43,828 bases of DNA, taken from the NCBI RefSeq assembly GCF_015999245.1, contig NZ_JAEAMR010000007.1, forward strand, positions 253,955-297,782. The letters run 5' to 3'. Shown piece after piece: positions 23,979-32,327 of this stretch. Each line of letters opens with the position of its first letter. Position 1 is the first letter of the stretch. This DNA comes from Streptomyces sp. AV19 (GTDB lineage Bacteria; Actinomycetota; Actinomycetes; Streptomycetales; Streptomycetaceae). Below the pieces are notes generated by a model. It was not told where the DNA came from. It made no database searches and saw only the letters and a program-made list of their open reading frames with translations. The position numbers were made by a program, and so were the translations under genes.

Positions 23979-24629
23979 ATGGAGCGTGCGTCCGGTGTGC
24001 CCGGCGTGTCCCAGCAACGTGCAGCCAGTCTCCGGATGGTGGTGCTCGCCGGTGTGGTGGCGCTCGCCGTCGTGCTGCCCCTGGCGGCCGCGACGGCCGG
24101 TCCGGCGGCGGTGGCCGGCCGTGCCAAGGCCTGGCCGGACGGCAAGGAACGGAGGCCCGGCGGGGGCGGTGCCGTGCCCGCCGCGGTGCCCTCCCTCGCC
24201 TCCTCGCCCTCGACGGACGAGCCGGCCGGCCTCCTCGGCGTGGGCGCCCCGTCCGCGCCCTCCGTGTCCGGTGCGCCGGAGGAGCCCCGCGATGCCGCCC
24301 AGTGCGGCCCCGAACTCGACTCCCCCGAGGGCCTGGAGGCCCAGACCTGCGTCCTGACGGAGGGCGAGGAGACCTGGGCCCGGACGTACTACCGCAACGG
24401 CACGGACGGCCCGTTGGCGGGCGTGCTGACGCTGATGTCCCCGGACGGCAGGTCGCTCCAGGTGCAGTGTCCGATGGAGGCCACCGACGCCCCCGACGCC
24501 TGTGAGACGCCCCGGCGGCGGACGCTGCGCGGACATGGCGCGTATACGGCGGTCGCGGAGATCGCCTCGGCCGAGGGGAATCTGCTCCTCCGCTCCGGCA
24601 GCAACTCGCCGGACCTCACCGAGGATTAG
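23979..24629 (+). CDS. Membrane-anchored extracellular protein of unknown function
   Basis: A protein of about 216 residues. After a short start (MERASGVPGVSQQRAASLR) comes one hydrophobic helix, MVVLAGVVALAVVLPLAAAT, acting as signal or anchor. A Pro/Ser/Ala-rich linker follows, then a small domain (about 105-205) with cysteines at AAQCGPEL, LEAQTCVLT, VQCPM and DACETP, which could form two disulfides. YYRNGTDGPLAGVLTLMSPDGR suggests a beta-sandwich. I do not recognise the family. The ATG at 23979 has AGGTGG upstream; the open frame goes back to 23844 and other starts are possible. Confidence 0.6.
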   Translation: MERASGVPGVSQQRAASLRMVVLAGVVALAVVLPLAAATAGPAAVAGRAKAWPDGKERRPGGGGAVPAAVPSLASSPSTDEPAGLLGVGAPSAPSVSGAPEEPRDAAQCGPELDSPEGLEAQTCVLTEGEETWARTYYRNGTDGPLAGVLTLMSPDGRSLQVQCPMEATDAPDACETPRRRTLRGHGAYTAVAEIASAEGNLLLRSGSNSPDLTED

Positions 24630-25029
24630 CGCCGGACACCCGGAACGGCTCCGTCCGCGCGGTCCGGCCGTGGCCCGTGGGCGGGCCCGGGCGCGGGGCC
24701 GGAGAAACGTCGTGGCCTCGGCCTGCGCAGGACGGGGAGGCGGCGGCAGGGGGTCCCCGGGGCGCCGTACGCGGCGGGCCGGGAGGAATCCGCGGAAGCC
24801 TTCCGGCGTCCGGGCATGGAAACGCCCGATCGCTGGCGACGGGGGATGCACCAGCGACCGGGCTCCTAGAACGGTAACAAGAGATCGGCGGTTCGCAAAT
24901 TCGATCGTGGATTTCCGGACGCCGATTTCCGGGCCGACAGCGGGAGTTGTGACAGGAGTCACGCGAGGGGGTCGTTCCGGATCACCGGAACGAGAGCCTC
25001 CGCCGCCGCCCGGAGGGGTGCGGCACCGG
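24630..25029. other. Intergenic region between converging genes
   Basis: 400 bases with no supportable gene. The main structure is a hairpin at 24824-24863; a direct repeat of GATTTCCGG occurs near 24911-24933. The stretch from about 24870 is richer in A+T than its flanks. Confidence 0.5.
24824..24863. terminator. Hairpin terminator between converging genes
   Basis: Arms GCCCGATCGCTGG (24824-24836) and CCAGCGACCGGGC (24851-24863) pair at 12 of 13 positions with a 14-base loop. It lies roughly midway between two converging stop codons. GTTTCC follows on the leftward strand. Confidence 0.6.
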
Positions 25030-25998
25030 TCAGTTCAGCGTCACCTGACGGCTGGTGAGACCGTTGCGCGCCCGCCGCTCGTCGGCCGTCAGGGGCGTCT
25101 GCGAGGCGAGCGCCCCGGCCAGTCGCTCCGCGAAGGTCGCGGCCGGCTTCTCGACGTCCGCGGCGCGCACGGTGCCGGGCAGGTCCCACACCGGGACGGT
25201 GAGCCCGTGCGCCCGGAACGACCCGACGAGGCGGGTGCCCTCGCCGAGCGAGGACTCGCCGGCCGCGTGCAGCCGGGCGAGCGCGTCGAGCAACTGCTCC
25301 TCGGGGTGGGTCATCACCCAGCGCAGGTGGTTCTTCTCGGGCACCTCGCACCAGTACGCGCCCTCGACGGAGGCCAGGCGGACGGTCGGGATCGCGGCGG
25401 CGTTGGCGCGCTCCAGGGAGGCGGCGACCTCGCCGGTGGCGTTCTCGGCGTTCTCGACCCAGAACTCGAAGCCCGTGTGGACGGCGGGCTCGAACGGAGC
25501 GGCCGGGTCCAGCAGGTCCTGGAGCCGGGGGCCGTCCGCGGCGGTGCGCTCGGCGGCGACCGGGGTGCCGGGCTCGGCGGCCAGGGCCCGCCGGAGGGTG
25601 TCGGCCAGATCGCGGCTGATGTCGCCGGTCGCGGTGTCGTTCTGCAGGCCCAGCAGGACCGCGCCGTTGTCGCGGCGCAGCGCGGGCCAGGCCATGGGCA
25701 GCACGGTGGCCAGTGTCACCGAGGGCACGCCCTCGGGGAGGCCGCCCTTGAGGTGGAGCTCCACGGTCGCGGCGGGGACCAGCTCGCGCAGCGCGACCCA
25801 GTCGGCCTCGCCCGACAGCCCCTCGAACGGCCGCTGCACCAGCTCGGTCGCGGCGTTCGCCGCCGCGTGGCCGTGGCACGCCTTGTAGCGCCGGCCGGAG
25901 CCGCACGGGCAGGGCTCGCGGGCGCCGACGACGGGGATCGGGCCGTCGCCGGGCCGCGGTGCGGCGGCCTTGGTCTGGGGGCGGCGCTTCTTGGCCAT
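25030..25998 (-). CDS. SEC-C motif protein (DUF5926-type)
   Basis: A 322-residue soluble protein. Near the N-terminus, EPCPCGSGRRYKACHG is the SEC-C zinc-binding motif shared with SecA C-termini and preceded by a basic stretch (MAKKRRPQTK). The remaining 260 residues form one actinobacterial domain of unknown function, with conserved-looking FWVENAENATGEVAASLERA and YWCEVPEKNHLRWVMTHPEE. A link to protein secretion or ribosomes is suggested only by the zinc motif. The ATG at 25996-25998 is chosen because the basic start and motif follow at once. A TAGGCT -10-like hexamer (26046-26051) lies 48 bases upstream. Confidence 0.88.
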   Translation of the reverse strand: MAKKRRPQTKAAAPRPGDGPIPVVGAREPCPCGSGRRYKACHGHAAANAATELVQRPFEGLSGEADWVALRELVPAATVELHLKGGLPEGVPSVTLATVLPMAWPALRRDNGAVLLGLQNDTATGDISRDLADTLRRALAAEPGTPVAAERTAADGPRLQDLLDPAAPFEPAVHTGFEFWVENAENATGEVAASLERANAAAIPTVRLASVEGAYWCEVPEKNHLRWVMTHPEEQLLDALARLHAAGESSLGEGTRLVGSFRAHGLTVPVWDLPGTVRAADVEKPAATFAERLAGALASQTPLTADERRARNGLTSRQVTLN

Positions 25999-26045
25999 GG
26001 CGTGAATGTCTCCCGTGTCGGTGCGTCCGGCTTGGTACGGGCGCG

Positions 26046-26051
26046 AGCCTA
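26046..26051 (-). promoter_or_regulatory. Putative -10 element of the SEC-C gene
   Basis: TAGGCT on the minus strand, 48 bases before the ATG at 25998, is identical to the -10-like hexamer upstream of padR. It gives an expected leader of about 40 bases. Confidence 0.35.
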
Positions 26052-26241
26052 GCGCCCGGCTGGGCGCCGTCCGCGGCAGCACGGGCGGGTCGGTCCGAGG
26101 GCCGCGTCCGGTGCGTCCGCGCGTGGGGTGCGGACGGCCGGGGCGGGGTCGGCGGGGTGTCGGCGGACGGCTCGGCGGGGGCCGGGAAGCGCCCGTCCTA
26201 CGGGCTCGGGCGGACGTCCTGCGGGGGTCTGCCCGGCGGTG

Positions 26242-26757
26242 TCACACCAGCCCGTCCAGGTCGGAGAAGTCGAGCTCGGGGGCGAGGTCAACGCGCGTAG
26301 CGAAACCGGCGCGTGCGGAGAGCGCGGCCCATACGGTCACCTCTCCCGAGGCGTCCCGTACGCCCCATTCCTGGGACAGCGCGCTGATGATGTTGAGGCC
26401 GCGGCCGCCGCGTGCCGTGACCGACGGAGTGGCCGGAAACGGTCGGGTGGGTCCGCCGCCGTCGGTGACCTCCACGGTGAGCCGGCCGCGCTCGTCGACG
26501 CGCCAGGCGGCCCGGATCCCGCCGTCGCCCTCGCCCTCGCCCGCACCGCCGTCCCGGCCCAGCGGGCGCCCGTGCCGGTACGCGTTGCTGAGCAGTTCGG
26601 AGAGGATGAGTACGGCGTCGTCGATGACCGGATCCGGTACCCCGCCGGCGCGCAGATCCTTGCGCATCCGGTGTCTCGCTTCGCCCACACCGGCAGGACC
26701 GTGGGGTACGGCCATGACCGACGATGTGGGCACCTCCTGCGCCACCACCAACGCCAC
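26242..26757 (-). CDS. Anti-sigma-factor-type ATP-binding protein (HATPase_c_2)
   Basis: A 171-residue GHKL-fold protein. The N box LILSELLSNAYRHGRP, the G1 region VTDGGGPTRPFP and the G2 region RGGRGLNIISAL are present, so ATP binding is likely. An acidic tail (LAPELDFSDLDGLV) follows the domain, and a Gly/Glu-rich insert (GGAGEGEGDGG) lies after the N box. AAGGAGGT eight bases before the GTG at 26755-26757 is a perfect ribosome binding site, predicting strong translation. No sigma or anti-anti-sigma gene is adjacent. It is similar in kind, not in sequence detail, to the protein at 14726. Confidence 0.88.
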   Translation of the reverse strand: MALVVAQEVPTSSVMAVPHGPAGVGEARHRMRKDLRAGGVPDPVIDDAVLILSELLSNAYRHGRPLGRDGGAGEGEGDGGIRAAWRVDERGRLTVEVTDGGGPTRPFPATPSVTARGGRGLNIISALSQEWGVRDASGEVTVWAALSARAGFATRVDLAPELDFSDLDGLV

Positions 26758-26982
26758 CCCCGAGACCTCCTTTGCCCCACGTCAGGGGATGAATGCCCCA
26801 ATGGACTGGACCGGAAACCGGCCACTCGGTGCCCGGTGGAGGCACTCGGCCCCGGCCGAACACGTACCGAACGCGCCGGTGCACTCCTGGTAACGGGCGC
26901 GGGAGCGTACGGGCGCATCCGACGGCGCACAGGCGCACCGGTGGGCGCGGACGGTCCGGGGCGGGGGCCGTGGGCGACGCCC

Positions 26983-27822
26983 CTAGCGCCGTCCGAGCTG
27001 AGTGAGCACCGCCTTGGGGCGGTTGGTGATGACCGCGTCCACGCCGAGGCGCAGACACAGCTCCACGTCCTCCGGCTCGTTGACGGTCCACACGTGCACC
27101 CGGTGTCCCGCGCGGTGCAGCCTGGCCACGTAGCCGGGGTGGCTCCTGACGATCCGGATGCTGGGGCCGGCGATGCCCACCCCCGGCGGCAGCCGTCCGT
27201 CGCGCAGCCGCGGGGAGACGAACTGCATCAGGTAGACCACCGGGATCTCCGGTGCCGCGGTCCGGATCCGGTGCAGGGAGCGGGCGGAGAAGCTCATCAC
27301 GCGGACGGGCGAGGGCTCGCCGGGCGGCGGCTCGGCCAGGCCGAAGCGGCCGAGGAGTTCGAGCAGCCGCGCCTCGACCTGGCCGGCCCAGCGGGTGGGG
27401 TGCTTGGTCTCGATGGCCAGCTCGACGCGGCGGCCCGCGTCGGCGACCAGTTCGAGCAGCCGCTCCAGGGTGAGGACGGCGGTGCGGTCGGGGCCGGACG
27501 TCTCGGTGTCGGGCTCCTCGGCGTCGGCCGCCCGGCCCTTCCACGAGCCGAAGTCGAGCGCCGCGAGGTCGGCCAGCTCCAGTGTGGAGACCGCGCCGCG
27601 GCCGTTGGACGTGCGGTTGACCCGGCGGTCGTGGACGCAGACCAGGTGTCCGTCGGCCGTCAGCCGGACGTCGCACTCCAGCGCGTCCGCGCCGTCATCG
27701 ATCGCCTTGCGATAGGCGGCGAGGGTGTGTTCCGGCGCGTCCTCGGAGGCTCCGCGGTGGGCGACGACGGCCGGGGCGGGGCGTCCCGGGCGGGGTTCCG
27801 GGGCCGGGTGGGCGAAGGTCAC
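26983..27822 (-). CDS. Glycerophosphodiester phosphodiesterase
   Basis: A 279-residue TIM-barrel enzyme that hydrolyses glycerophosphodiesters to glycerol 3-phosphate and an alcohol. The catalytic HRGASEDAPEHTLAAY (His, Arg, Glu), the metal motif ALECDVRLTADGHLV and the second His in CVHDRRVNRTSNG are all intact, and the barrel ends VHVWTVNEPEDVELCLRLGV, DAVITNRP. The start GTG 27820-27822 (VTFAHPAPEPRPG) fits the family; no ribosome binding site precedes it, and GATAAC just upstream may be a -10 element of a leaderless message. ATG 27858 is an alternative. There is no signal peptide, so the enzyme is cytoplasmic. Confidence 0.93.
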   Translation of the reverse strand: MTFAHPAPEPRPGRPAPAVVAHRGASEDAPEHTLAAYRKAIDDGADALECDVRLTADGHLVCVHDRRVNRTSNGRGAVSTLELADLAALDFGSWKGRAADAEEPDTETSGPDRTAVLTLERLLELVADAGRRVELAIETKHPTRWAGQVEARLLELLGRFGLAEPPPGEPSPVRVMSFSARSLHRIRTAAPEIPVVYLMQFVSPRLRDGRLPPGVGIAGPSIRIVRSHPGYVARLHRAGHRVHVWTVNEPEDVELCLRLGVDAVITNRPKAVLTQLGRR

Positions 27823-28050
27823 CGCGTTATCGTGCCACCGCCTGGCACAATCGCGCATGGGGCGTTTGTCCGGTTGTTCGCTCGGCGCCCCGCCGGCCCC
27901 TTCGGGCACCACCGCGCACAGCCTCCGTTTACGGCGCCCTGACGGGCGATGGTGAAGGCTGGTCAGGGTAGGTGTTCCGGTGTGGCCCCGGCCCGCCCGC
28001 GCGGCCACGGCCGCGTACGACCCGATGTGCACCTGAATGAGGAGACCACC

Positions 28051-29639
28051 GTGAGCACCGAGAACGAGGACGCCGCCGTTCCGTCCGCGGCCGGGCCGCA
28101 GGGGTCTCCGGCGCCGCAGGGCGCGGAGCGTCCCGCTCCGGAAGCTCCTGCCGCGGCGCCCGCGGAGGCTCCCGCTGCTCCGGCGCGTCCGGCCGCCGCA
28201 CCTGCCGCGGCTCCGGAGCCGCAGACCGCGCAGATGCCCGCCGTCCCGCCGGCGCCGCCCGCCGGGGCCGGCGCGCCCCCCGCCCCGACCGCGGCTCCGG
28301 AGCCGCGGCAGGTGCCGCGGCTCCGGAGCCGCAGACCGCGCAGATGCCCGCCGTCCCGCCGGCGCCGCCCGCCGGGGCCGGCGCGCCCCAGGCCCCTACC
28401 TGGTACAACGCCGCCGGTGCTCCGCAACAGCCTTACGGTGCCCCCGCCTACGGGGATCCCGCCGGCGGTGGGCCCCTCGTCCCGCTGACCCCCTGGGGCG
28501 CTCCCGAGCCGCCGCGGCGCAAGCGTGGTGGGCTCGTGGCCGCGGTGCTGGCGGCCGCCCTGGTCGCGGGAGGCGTCGGCGGCGGCATCGGCTACTGGGC
28601 GGCGGACCGGAGCGACACCGGCTCCACCACCGTCTCCTCCGCCGGTGACCCGAAGATCGCCAGCAGGACCCCGGGGTCCGTCGCGGACATCGCGGGCAAG
28701 GCCCTGCCCAGCGTCGTCACCATCGAGGCGCAGAGCAGCGGCGGCGAGGGCGGCACGGGCACCGGCTTCGTCTACGACACCCAGGGCCACATCCTCACCA
28801 ACAACCACGTCGTGGCCTCCGCCGCCGACGGCGGCAAGCTCGCGGTGACCTTCTCCAACGGCAAGCAGTACGACGCCGAGGTCATCGGCCGCGCCCAGGG
28901 CTACGACGTCGCGGTCATCAAGCTGAAGAACCCTTCCGGCCTCAAGCTCAGCCCGCTCCCGCTGGGCGACTCGGACAGGACCGCGGTGGGCGACGCCACG
29001 GTCGCGATCGGCGCGCCCTTCGGCCTGTCCGGCACCGTCACGACGGGCATCGTGAGCGCCAAGAAGCGCCCGGTCGCCTCCAGCGACGGCGGTGGCAGCA
29101 ACCCGTCGTACATGAGCGCGCTCCAGACCGACGCCTCGATCAACCCGGGCAACTCCGGCGGTCCGCTGCTCAACGCGCAGGGCGCGGTCATCGGCGTCAA
29201 CTCCGCCATCCAGTCCGCCAACAACGGCGGCGGCATGCCCGGCGCCCAGGGCCAGTCCGGCAGCATCGGCCTCGGCTTCGCCATCCCGATCAACCAGGCG
29301 AAGAACGTCGCCGAGCAGCTGATCAGGACGGGCAAGCCGGTGTACCCGGTCATCGAGGCCACGGTGAACATGAAGGACGCCGGCGGCGGCGCCCGCATCG
29401 TCGCCAACGGCATGGGCGGCACGCCCGCCGTGACCCCCGGCGGCCCGGCCGACAAGGCCGGCCTCAAGCCCGGCGACGTCATCGTCAAGCTCGACGACGC
29501 CAAGATCGACAGCGGCCCGACCCTGATCAGCGAGATCTGGACGCACAAGCCCGGCACCAAGGTCACCGTCACCTACGTCCGCGACGGCAAGCAGAAGACC
29601 ACGGAGATCACCCTCGGGGAGCGCGCGGGCGACAAGTGA
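28051..29639 (+). CDS. htrA: HtrA/DegP-like serine protease with PDZ domain, N-terminal frameshift
   Basis: The GTG at 28051 has GAGGAG upstream and opens VSTENEDAAVPSAAG plus a Pro/Ala/Glu-rich cytoplasmic segment. After about 28306 this frame leaves the family sequence and stops at 28488; the protein continues in another frame, open from 28344 to 29639. That frame holds a membrane helix (GLVAAVLAAALVAGG), the trypsin-like triad (His in ILTNNHVVASA, Asp in GYDVAVIKL, Ser in INPGNSGGPL) and a PDZ domain (PADKAGLKPGDVIVKLDD). The break lies in a 110-bp duplication. One extra base between 28307 and 28316 would restore a single frame of about 529 residues. As written the gene is frameshifted; sequencing error is quite possible. 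The role would be envelope protein quality control. Confidence 0.85.
28207..28391 (+). repeat. 110-bp duplication and triple palindrome in htrA N-terminal region
   Basis: The block starting at 28203 recurs from 28313, offset 110 bases and nearly identical for about 75 bases. GCGGCTCCGGAGCCGC, a perfect 16-bp palindrome, occurs three times (28207-28222, 28291-28306, 28317-28332). Offsets are 84 (in frame) and 26 (out of frame). Confidence 0.9.
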
Positions 29640-29737
29640 CGCCCGGCCACGGCCCCGTCCGCCCTCCCGGGCGGGGCTGCACGTCCTCGATCGGCACCCG
29701 GTAGGCTGTCCCCGCGTCGCGGCAGGTCGCGGCGCGG

Positions 29738-29827
29738 GGAGGCTTGCCCGAGCGGCCTAAGGGAACGGTCTTGAAAACCGTCGTGGCAGCGATGTCACCG
29801 TGGGTTCAAATCCCACAGCCTCCGCCA
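29738..29827 (+). tRNA. tRNA-Ser (anticodon TGA)
   Basis: Acceptor stem GGAGGCT pairs with AGCCTCC (29817-29823), the discriminator is G and CCA is encoded (29825-29827). The anticodon loop TCTTGAAAA gives anticodon TGA. The long variable arm is typical of tRNA-Ser and the T-loop is GTTCAAATC. It is served by the serS enzyme of this window. Confidence 0.97.
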
Positions 29828-29851
29828 TGCCGGCGCGTGCGTCGGCCACAA

Positions 29852-29882
29852 GGGGTGCCGGGAATTCCGGGCACCCCTTTTT
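29852..29882 (+). terminator. Intrinsic terminator after tRNA-Ser(TGA)
   Basis: GGGGTGCC and GGCACCCC arms, extended by an inner GGAATTCC, form a hairpin at 29852-29877 followed by a run of T (29878-29882). This is a canonical rho-independent terminator 25 bases after the tRNA. Confidence 0.92.
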
Positions 29883-29964
29883 GCATGGGTGCTGTAGGTT
29901 CCATCGGTTCCGTCTCATGACTCTTCATCGGGTGCCCGCGGGGGAAGCCGGTGTGGTGGGTGGG

Positions 29965-30312
29965 TCAGCGCACGCTCCATGCGCTCACGGTGGACAGTGG
30001 TACCCGGAAGAACTCGCCCAGCGCGGTGGGAAGGCTGCCGGCACCGGAGATCAGTTGGCTGCCCTGGATGTGGAGGAACGCGGGCGGATAGGGCGGGGGT
30101 TCCGCGGCCTCCCGGGCGAAGTCCTCGGCGAAGCGTTCGTCGGGCAGGCCGGCGTCGGCGAGCCGGTCGGCGATGTGCGTCGCCCAGTGCCGGTGCGCCG
30201 CGAGGCGGCCCGTGATCACTACGCCTTCCGCCACGACCGTGATGCGCGGACCGTTGCCTTCCATCTCGGTGCGGTTGATCAGATCGATGAGGAGGTCGTC
30301 CCGTATGGCCAT
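29965..30312 (-). CDS. GvpU-like accessory protein (tentative)
   Basis: A 115-residue soluble protein: MAIRDDLLIDLINRTEMEGN, a beta-rich core (ITVVAEGVVITGRLAAHRHW) and a C-terminal block FLHIQGSQLISGAGSLP then FFRVPLSTVSAWSVR. The layout (short helix, 'V-T/S-G-x-L' strand pair, then a 'FLHLK...W/F-R...L-S-x-V-x-x-F' end) resembles GvpU, an accessory protein of gas vesicle clusters. No other gas vesicle gene is in the window, so its job here is unclear; it could be a repurposed homologue. The ATG at 30310-30312 has AAGG upstream. It converges on the tRNA-Ser gene, with a gap of about 140 bases. Confidence 0.6.
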   Translation of the reverse strand: MAIRDDLLIDLINRTEMEGNGPRITVVAEGVVITGRLAAHRHWATHIADRLADAGLPDERFAEDFAREAAEPPPYPPAFLHIQGSQLISGAGSLPTALGEFFRVPLSTVSAWSVR

Positions 30313-30399
30313 GCGGAGACCTTATTGACCGGCGCTCGGCGGTGGCATGCGGCACCAACGCGTTGCCGATCGCCCGGCGTTGTTCTCCCCGTCCCGGGG

Positions 30400-31047
30400 T
30401 CAGGGCATTTCCTCCACCTTCAGGCCGAGTGCCGCCACGATGGCCGCGGCCTGGGTCAGGTCGACGAGTGCGTCCGAGAGGTCCACCGTGCGTGGGTCCA
30501 GGGAACCGATGTCGCTGCCGCGCAGATCGGCGCCGGTGAGGCGGGAGTTGTGGAGGGCGGCGGAGGAGAGGTCGGTGCGGGTGAGGGTCGCGCCCTCCAA
30601 TCGGGCGGCTGTCAGGTCGGCCTCGCGCATCCGCACCCGGTCGAAGACGGCCCCGCGGAGGTCGGCCCCGGCCAGGTCCGTGAACGACCAGTCCCCGCCG
30701 CTGACTTCGAGGAGGGTGAAGGCCGCTCCCTGGAAGCGGCTTCCGGCGAACTTGCAGTCGGTGAACTTGGTATCGAAGAACGTGCAGTCGCGGAAGGTGC
30801 AGTTGACGAAGGCCGCGCCGGTGTGGCGGGACGCGTTGAAGCGCACTCCGGCGAAGTCGCACTCCTCGAAGACGGCGCCCTCGTTCTCCACCTCCGTCCA
30901 GTCGGTGTCCAGGAACGTGTGGCGCTCGTGGCGGTCGTCGGGGGTGAGGCGGCGTCCGTGCCAGTCCTCGTCGCGGATGACCCGGGCGACGCGGTCGGCC
31001 GGGGGTGGGGCCGAGGCGCGTGGTGGTCCTGCGGGGCGAAGGTTCAT
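30400..31047 (-). CDS. Pentapeptide repeat protein
   Basis: A 215-residue protein. From about residue 50 to 190 the sequence runs in A(D/N)LxX-type fives such as FEECDFAGVRFNASR, NCTFRDCTFFDTKF, and ADLRGAVFDRVRMREADLTA. This predicts a right-handed quadrilateral beta-helix. Some such proteins mimic DNA and protect gyrase (Qnr, MfpA), but nothing here proves that role. The start MNLRPAGPPRASAP at 31045-31047 has a weak ribosome binding site; the frame is open far upstream but antisense-like. A C-terminal helix (DLTQAAAIVAALGLKVEEMP) may dimerise. It lies 87 bases upstream of the GvpU-like gene in the same direction. Confidence 0.88.
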   Translation of the reverse strand: MNLRPAGPPRASAPPPADRVARVIRDEDWHGRRLTPDDRHERHTFLDTDWTEVENEGAVFEECDFAGVRFNASRHTGAAFVNCTFRDCTFFDTKFTDCKFAGSRFQGAAFTLLEVSGGDWSFTDLAGADLRGAVFDRVRMREADLTAARLEGATLTRTDLSSAALHNSRLTGADLRGSDIGSLDPRTVDLSDALVDLTQAAAIVAALGLKVEEMP

Positions 31048-31151
31048 GCACCGATTGAACAGCCCACCACTGACAACTGCCCCGGCCTGCGGATACGGTG
31101 CCGGGCTCCCGCCGGGCGGGGACGATCCGCCCGGCGGAGGCGCCCCGCGTC

Positions 31152-31817
31152 CTACGACGCCGCCCGGCGCCGGGCGGGAACCAGCAGGGTCAGGTGCGCG
31201 CCGGGCCGGCCGGCCCGGCGGCCGGCCACGGTGGGGTACACGTCGGCGGGCCCGGCCGTCCGCCAGTGGTCGCCGAGGCGCTTGGCGGTGTACATGGCCT
31301 CGTCGGCGCCGCGCAGGAGTTCGGAGAGTCCGGCGCCGGGCCGGTGCGCGGTGTGACAGAGGCCGATGGAGGCGCGGGGGGCCAGGGTGACGCCACCGGT
31401 GTCGAGGGGTGCGGAGATCCGGGCCGAGAGCCCGTAGGTCAGTTCGGCGTCGAGGTCCGCGTCCGGGGCGAGCCGGACCAGCGCGGTGAACTCGTCGCCG
31501 CCCAGCCGCGCGGCGAAGCCCCCGCGGGAGGCGCACCAGGCCGCGAGCCGGTGCCCGACCGCGGCGATGACCTGGTCGCCCACCGCGTGCCCGTGCGTGT
31601 CGTTGATCTGCTTGAAGCCGTTGAGGTCGAGCAGCAGGACGGCGGTGTGCGGGCGGCGGATCGCGCGCAGGGCGCGGGAGGTGAATTCGTCGCGGCACAT
31701 CAGGCCGGTGAGGGGGTCGGTGCGGGCGGTGCGGAGGCGGCGGACGAGGAAGAGGGCGTGCACGGCCCATCCGATGGTCGGGGCGGCGACGGGCAGGGCC
31801 TGGAGTATGAGGTTCAT
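31152..31817 (-). CDS. GGDEF domain protein (diguanylate cyclase)
   Basis: A 221-residue protein with one N-terminal hydrophobic segment (MNLILQALPVAAPTIGWAVH), then a GGDEF domain from about residue 33. Visible motifs are RTDPLTGLMCRDEF, LLLDLNGFKQINDTHGHAVGD and the active site ARLGGDEF, all intact, so synthesis of cyclic di-GMP from GTP is expected. The RxxD inhibitory site before GGDEF is absent, hence no product feedback by that route. In Streptomyces c-di-GMP controls development through BldD. AGGAAGG precedes the ATG at 31815-31817. The C-terminus is basic. Confidence 0.92.
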   Translation of the reverse strand: MNLILQALPVAAPTIGWAVHALFLVRRLRTARTDPLTGLMCRDEFTSRALRAIRRPHTAVLLLDLNGFKQINDTHGHAVGDQVIAAVGHRLAAWCASRGGFAARLGGDEFTALVRLAPDADLDAELTYGLSARISAPLDTGGVTLAPRASIGLCHTAHRPGAGLSELLRGADEAMYTAKRLGDHWRTAGPADVYPTVAGRRAGRPGAHLTLLVPARRRAAS

Positions 31818-32327
31818 CGGGCACCTTCCTGTGCGGACGCTGGCGTTCGCGGACTGCTTCGGGGGATCGCGCGGCCCGGACTCCCGGGGGGCCGCAGGGC
31901 CGGTGCGGACGCGCTGTCGCGGGCCGCGGAATCGTTCCGGCCGGGTCCGGTCCGGGAAGGGCCGGTCATGCTGGACGTCCCCGTTTCGGGCCGGGCGGTC
32001 GCCACGGCCGGGTGTTCAAATCCCTTGTCCGCCAGGGTCGGTGGGAGGTGGCCGAAATCAACTTGGCCGAATTTGTGCCGAAACGATTCGTTGCTTGGGG
32101 CTTTTGGGGATTGGGGGTGTCGAGGGTGGGATGTGGGGGTCGTTGTGGCGACTTGGGGATGTGGTGAAGGTTTATTCCGGGACGGTCATGCTTGCGAGGG
32201 AATGGGGAGCGGCGGGGGGTTCGGTGGAGATTCGGTGGGCAAACCTGGTGTCGCGACGTCGATCCACCGCTGGGGCGGCCGGCCAACCACCCCGCAAGAT
32301 CCCGCAGTTCCGTTCTGGAGGCATGAC
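31818..32327. other. Intergenic region between GGDEF and the small secreted protein gene
   Basis: 510 bases with no supportable gene. It includes a tRNA 3'-end-like stretch (32015-32034) and, from about 32040 to 32250, T- and G-rich DNA clearly lower in C than the flanks, as is common upstream of developmentally controlled genes. Confidence 0.5.
32015..32034 (+). other. tRNA 3'-end-like fragment
   Basis: TTCAAATCCC followed by TTG and TCCGCCA resembles the T-loop, acceptor and CCA end of the tRNA-Ser(TGA) at 29738-29827 (TTCAAATCCC then ACAGCC then TCCGCCA). There is no matching 5' half, so it is not a tRNA gene. A decayed attachment site is possible. Confidence 0.3.

Noticed and set aside
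24824..24863. A riboswitch or small RNA at the hairpin between converging genes
   Set aside because: A single stem midway between two stop codons is better explained as a terminator.
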